Shown here one piece after another: positions 4,759-6,789 of a stretch of 6,789 nucleotides of DNA. Position 1 is the stretch's first letter. Every line of letters begins with the position of its first letter. Origin of the DNA: Acidobacteriota bacterium (GTDB lineage Bacteria; Planctomycetota; Phycisphaerae; WQYP01; JAJZKJ01). The stretch lies in the NCBI GenBank assembly GCA_021804195.1, contig JAJZKJ010000121.1, forward strand, positions 1 through 6,789, given 5' to 3'. The notes under the pieces were generated by a model. It worked only from the letters and a program-made list of their open reading frames with translations, did no database searches and had not been told where the DNA came from. A program made the translations under genes and the position numbers.

Positions 4759-6758
4759 GGGTCTGGAAGCGGGATCTGGGCCGGGAGACTCAAGGCGCCG
4801 CCGGCCGGTTGCCGGAAACGCTCGTTGGCTCTACGTCGGACCAAAATCTGAAATTCCTGGCCGCCCCGCTCCACCGCGGCGCCGGCGGGTGCGCTGGCCA
4901 CCACGGAATTGTACAGCGGATATAAAGGCCGGTTGGGATTTCGCGCCAGAAGATCAATGCGGCTTACGGGCAGATTGGGCTGCGATTCATTGCTGCCGGC
5001 CACGCCGTGCGGATTAAGAACCAAACTGGCGTAAATCCGATTGTAACGATAGGACAGCAGATGCCGGATGTCGCGCACCAGCGAGGCGATGTTGTCGGGG
5101 GCGAAACGCTGGGGAAAGTAAATGATCTGCTGAAGAAGCACGGCGTTTGCCGAGCCGACGATTAATTGATAATCGCCATCCGGGGTGCGTCGCGGCACGC
5201 GGATGATCATCCGCACGAACCGCGTCGCGCCGTGGTAGGATTTCAAGGCCACCCGCGCCAGCAACCGTCCGCCCGGCGCCACCATGCGATGCTGGAGCAC
5301 AATGGACGTGATCATGGCGGATCGGCTCGTGGCATACAGAGACATCTTCAAACGTACGCTGGTAAGCTCGAGATTATGAAAAGGGTTGTTCAGAAGCAAA
5401 GCCAGGGGCACCAGCACACGGTTCGGATCAAAAAAACCGGTGGTGGCGACCTGGTGGATCGGTAGAACCGTCCGGCCCAGATGGAACTGACCGGTCAGGT
5501 CCACGGTATAGTTGCCGGTCTTGCCGACCACTTTCCGTTTGGCGTCCAAGCTGCCCAGCAGCGCCGCGCCGAGCGACTCCAGCGTGGTGTTCCGGTTCGG
5601 ATACAAACGGTAGTGAAATACCCGCCGCCATGCCGGATTGTGATAGTGCACGCGAATGGCGATGGGAACGGAACGAGCCTTAAGCCCCAGCTTGCCGACG
5701 ATTCCGGTCTGCTGGTCCATAATCAGCCGTCCCTGCATGGCATAGGTGGCGCCGAGCTTAAACGAGGTGTTCAGGCGGGCCATGATGGTGTAAATATAGG
5801 CTCCGCTGATAGGCAGCGCGGTTCGGCCTTGTGCGAAAAAACGGTGTCCGAAGGCGTATACCCGATTACCCACGATGTCGGTGACCGTTCCAATGGCGCC
5901 CATGTCCATATCGCCGGTCAGCATGGGTACGCCGATGGCGGCGCCGGGAACGAGGCGCAGAGCGCCCGGCTTGAGCGTCGCCATTCCACCGAGCACATGT
6001 CCACCGGCGGCGCCGGCGGCGACGGGAGTAAGCCCCTGGTCGCTCCAGGCGCGTCGCAGAAAACGCAGCACCGCGGGCGAAGAGTTGCTCACTTCCAGCG
6101 GCGAGGCCAGAGGAACCAGTCCCGCGGCAAGGGGGCCAGGCCGTGCTCCATGGGAAAAATAGCGGCGCGGATGCCCCCGAAACTTAAAGATATTACGAAC
6201 CAACGTGGACCATCCGGCCATCCGGTCGGAAACGGCCGATCGCTCCATCCAGGAAGGCCCTCCTCCCGCCGCCGCTTCGCCGGAGCGAGGCTTGCCCGGT
6301 TGGGGCAGCGGGATATGGAGCATCTGGCGGATCGGCTGAACGCCGGCGATCGGTTCCTTGGCAAAAGGCCAGCCATAGGCGATCGCGCCGATCATTCGCC
6401 CGTCGATAAACACGGGCGATCCGCTCATGCCTTCGATCACGCCGGAATTACGCAGTCCCAGACCCCGGCAGCGAACAATGATCACGTTCATGGCGGGACC
6501 GAAATTCTCTATGACATCGAGCACCCGCACATGAAACTTTTCAATGGTTGCCCCGTGCATCACGGTCAGGCCGTAACCGGTCATGCCCGGTTTGACCTGG
6601 TTCTCGAACATATACTTGCGCGGGTCGGGATTAAAAAAGGGATTGCCCGCCGCCGGCGCGGTCGGCCTGGTCGCCGCCGGCGCCGCCGCGCCGGCGCGGC
6701 CGACGAACGGCGCCGCCAACAGCAACAAATAGATCAGTAAATATCTAATGTTATTCAT
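4755..6758 (-). CDS. SpoIVB-like peptidase S55 domain protein, exported
   Basis: This is a 667-residue protein with a Sec signal peptide (YLLIYLLLLAAPFVG, residues 6-20, cleavage near 24) and an Ala/Pro linker to about residue 40. Residues 54-146 match the serine half of S55: VKPGMTGYGLTV, then GVIEGMSGSPVFIDG with candidate nucleophile Ser112 (codon 6423-6425), then AYGWPFAKEPIAGV. Residues 285-308 (AIGTVTDIVGNRVYAFGHRFF) carry a GH motif with His305 (codon 5844-5846), the likely counterpart of the SpoIVB catalytic His. Residues 370-667 are strand-rich, without a recognised catalytic motif. There is no PDZ domain or cysteine lipobox. SpoIVB cleaves SpoIVFA during sporulation; no sporulation gene is seen here, so the substrate is unknown. 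Its stop overlaps an ATG of the propeller gene (4755-4758), which indicates an operon. No clear ribosome binding site precedes ATG 6758 in the 31 bases available. Confidence 0.88.
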   Translation of the reverse strand: MNNIRYLLIYLLLLAAPFVGRAGAAAPAATRPTAPAAGNPFFNPDPRKYMFENQVKPGMTGYGLTVMHGATIEKFHVRVLDVIENFGPAMNVIIVRCRGLGLRNSGVIEGMSGSPVFIDGRMIGAIAYGWPFAKEPIAGVQPIRQMLHIPLPQPGKPRSGEAAAGGGPSWMERSAVSDRMAGWSTLVRNIFKFRGHPRRYFSHGARPGPLAAGLVPLASPLEVSNSSPAVLRFLRRAWSDQGLTPVAAGAAGGHVLGGMATLKPGALRLVPGAAIGVPMLTGDMDMGAIGTVTDIVGNRVYAFGHRFFAQGRTALPISGAYIYTIMARLNTSFKLGATYAMQGRLIMDQQTGIVGKLGLKARSVPIAIRVHYHNPAWRRVFHYRLYPNRNTTLESLGAALLGSLDAKRKVVGKTGNYTVDLTGQFHLGRTVLPIHQVATTGFFDPNRVLVPLALLLNNPFHNLELTSVRLKMSLYATSRSAMITSIVLQHRMVAPGGRLLARVALKSYHGATRFVRMIIRVPRRTPDGDYQLIVGSANAVLLQQIIYFPQRFAPDNIASLVRDIRHLLSYRYNRIYASLVLNPHGVAGSNESQPNLPVSRIDLLARNPNRPLYPLYNSVVASAPAGAAVERGGQEFQILVRRRANERFRQPAGGALSLPAQIPLPDP

Positions 6759-6789
6759 AACTATATGCCAGGCGGTAACACGCCAGAAG

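Noticed and set aside
6685..6700. 16-bp perfect palindrome GCCGCGCCGGCGCGGC
   Set aside because: It lies in codons for the Ala/Gly/Arg-rich end of the signal peptide of the S55 gene. The surrounding DNA is almost pure G/C, so a chance palindrome is likely, and nothing else marks it as a site.
5481..6740. 419-codon open frame on the + strand
   Set aside because: It lies wholly antisense to the S55 gene, which has a signal peptide and conserved motifs. The antisense product is Arg/His/Gly-rich without a recognisable domain, as expected for a shadow frame in GC-rich DNA.
6780..6789. CGCCAGAAG at the window end also occurs at 39-47 inside the repeat
   Set aside because: A 9-base match between GC-rich segments with no extension is compatible with chance.
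1..6789. Search for CRISPR arrays, tRNAs, rRNAs, IS elements and defence genes
   Set aside because: There are no regularly spaced repeats, no clover-leaf or CCA-ending candidates, and no transposase, nuclease or toxin-like frames. The inverted repeat is ordinary coding sequence.

Overview
The window is GC-rich and looks like a fragment of a bacterial chromosome. It most resembles Planctomycetota, probably class Phycisphaerae. That placement is an inference from three protein types: a SpoIVB-like S55 protein fused to a long exported tail, an exported beta-propeller/Ig-like protein, and a short UVR-motif helical protein. It has not been checked by any search.

Layout. Positions 1-517 (+) encode the C-terminal end of an exported beta-propeller protein. 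Then come rpmH (ribosomal protein L34, 564-698, +), a 242-base intergenic stretch with a large dyad and a TATAAT box, and a UVR-motif protein (941-1852, +). The C-terminal two thirds of 6-phosphogluconate dehydrogenase (gnd, ending at 1914, -) converges on it. At 2902/2903 gnd breaks off abruptly and runs into the N-terminal 611 residues of the beta-propeller protein (4734 down to 2903, -). An S55-peptidase-like exported protein (6758-4755, -) lies immediately upstream of the propeller gene and is translationally coupled to it.

Key structural point. Positions 1-126 are an exact reverse complement of 2903-3028, so one propeller gene is represented by two pieces in opposite orientation that share this repeat. 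Joining 4734-2903 (-) to 127-517 (+) restores one 740-codon frame with a continuous Ig/FN3-like domain. The native order is therefore most likely S55 protein > propeller protein > rpmH > UVR protein, with gnd convergent. The 2902/2903 junction is foreign: it cuts gnd in half and appends a nonsense tail to the propeller protein. The explanations are an assembly or amplification fold-back artefact, a real inverted duplication, or (least likely) an invertible segment. The repeat length of exactly 126 bases, with one copy flush with the window edge, favours a de Bruijn-graph (k=127) origin.

Functionally, the S55 and propeller proteins both carry Sec signal peptides and probably act together in the cell envelope. 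L34, the UVR protein and gnd are cytoplasmic genes that happen to be adjacent. I see no CRISPR array, transposase, recombinase, tRNA or rRNA, and no convincing new multi-gene system.
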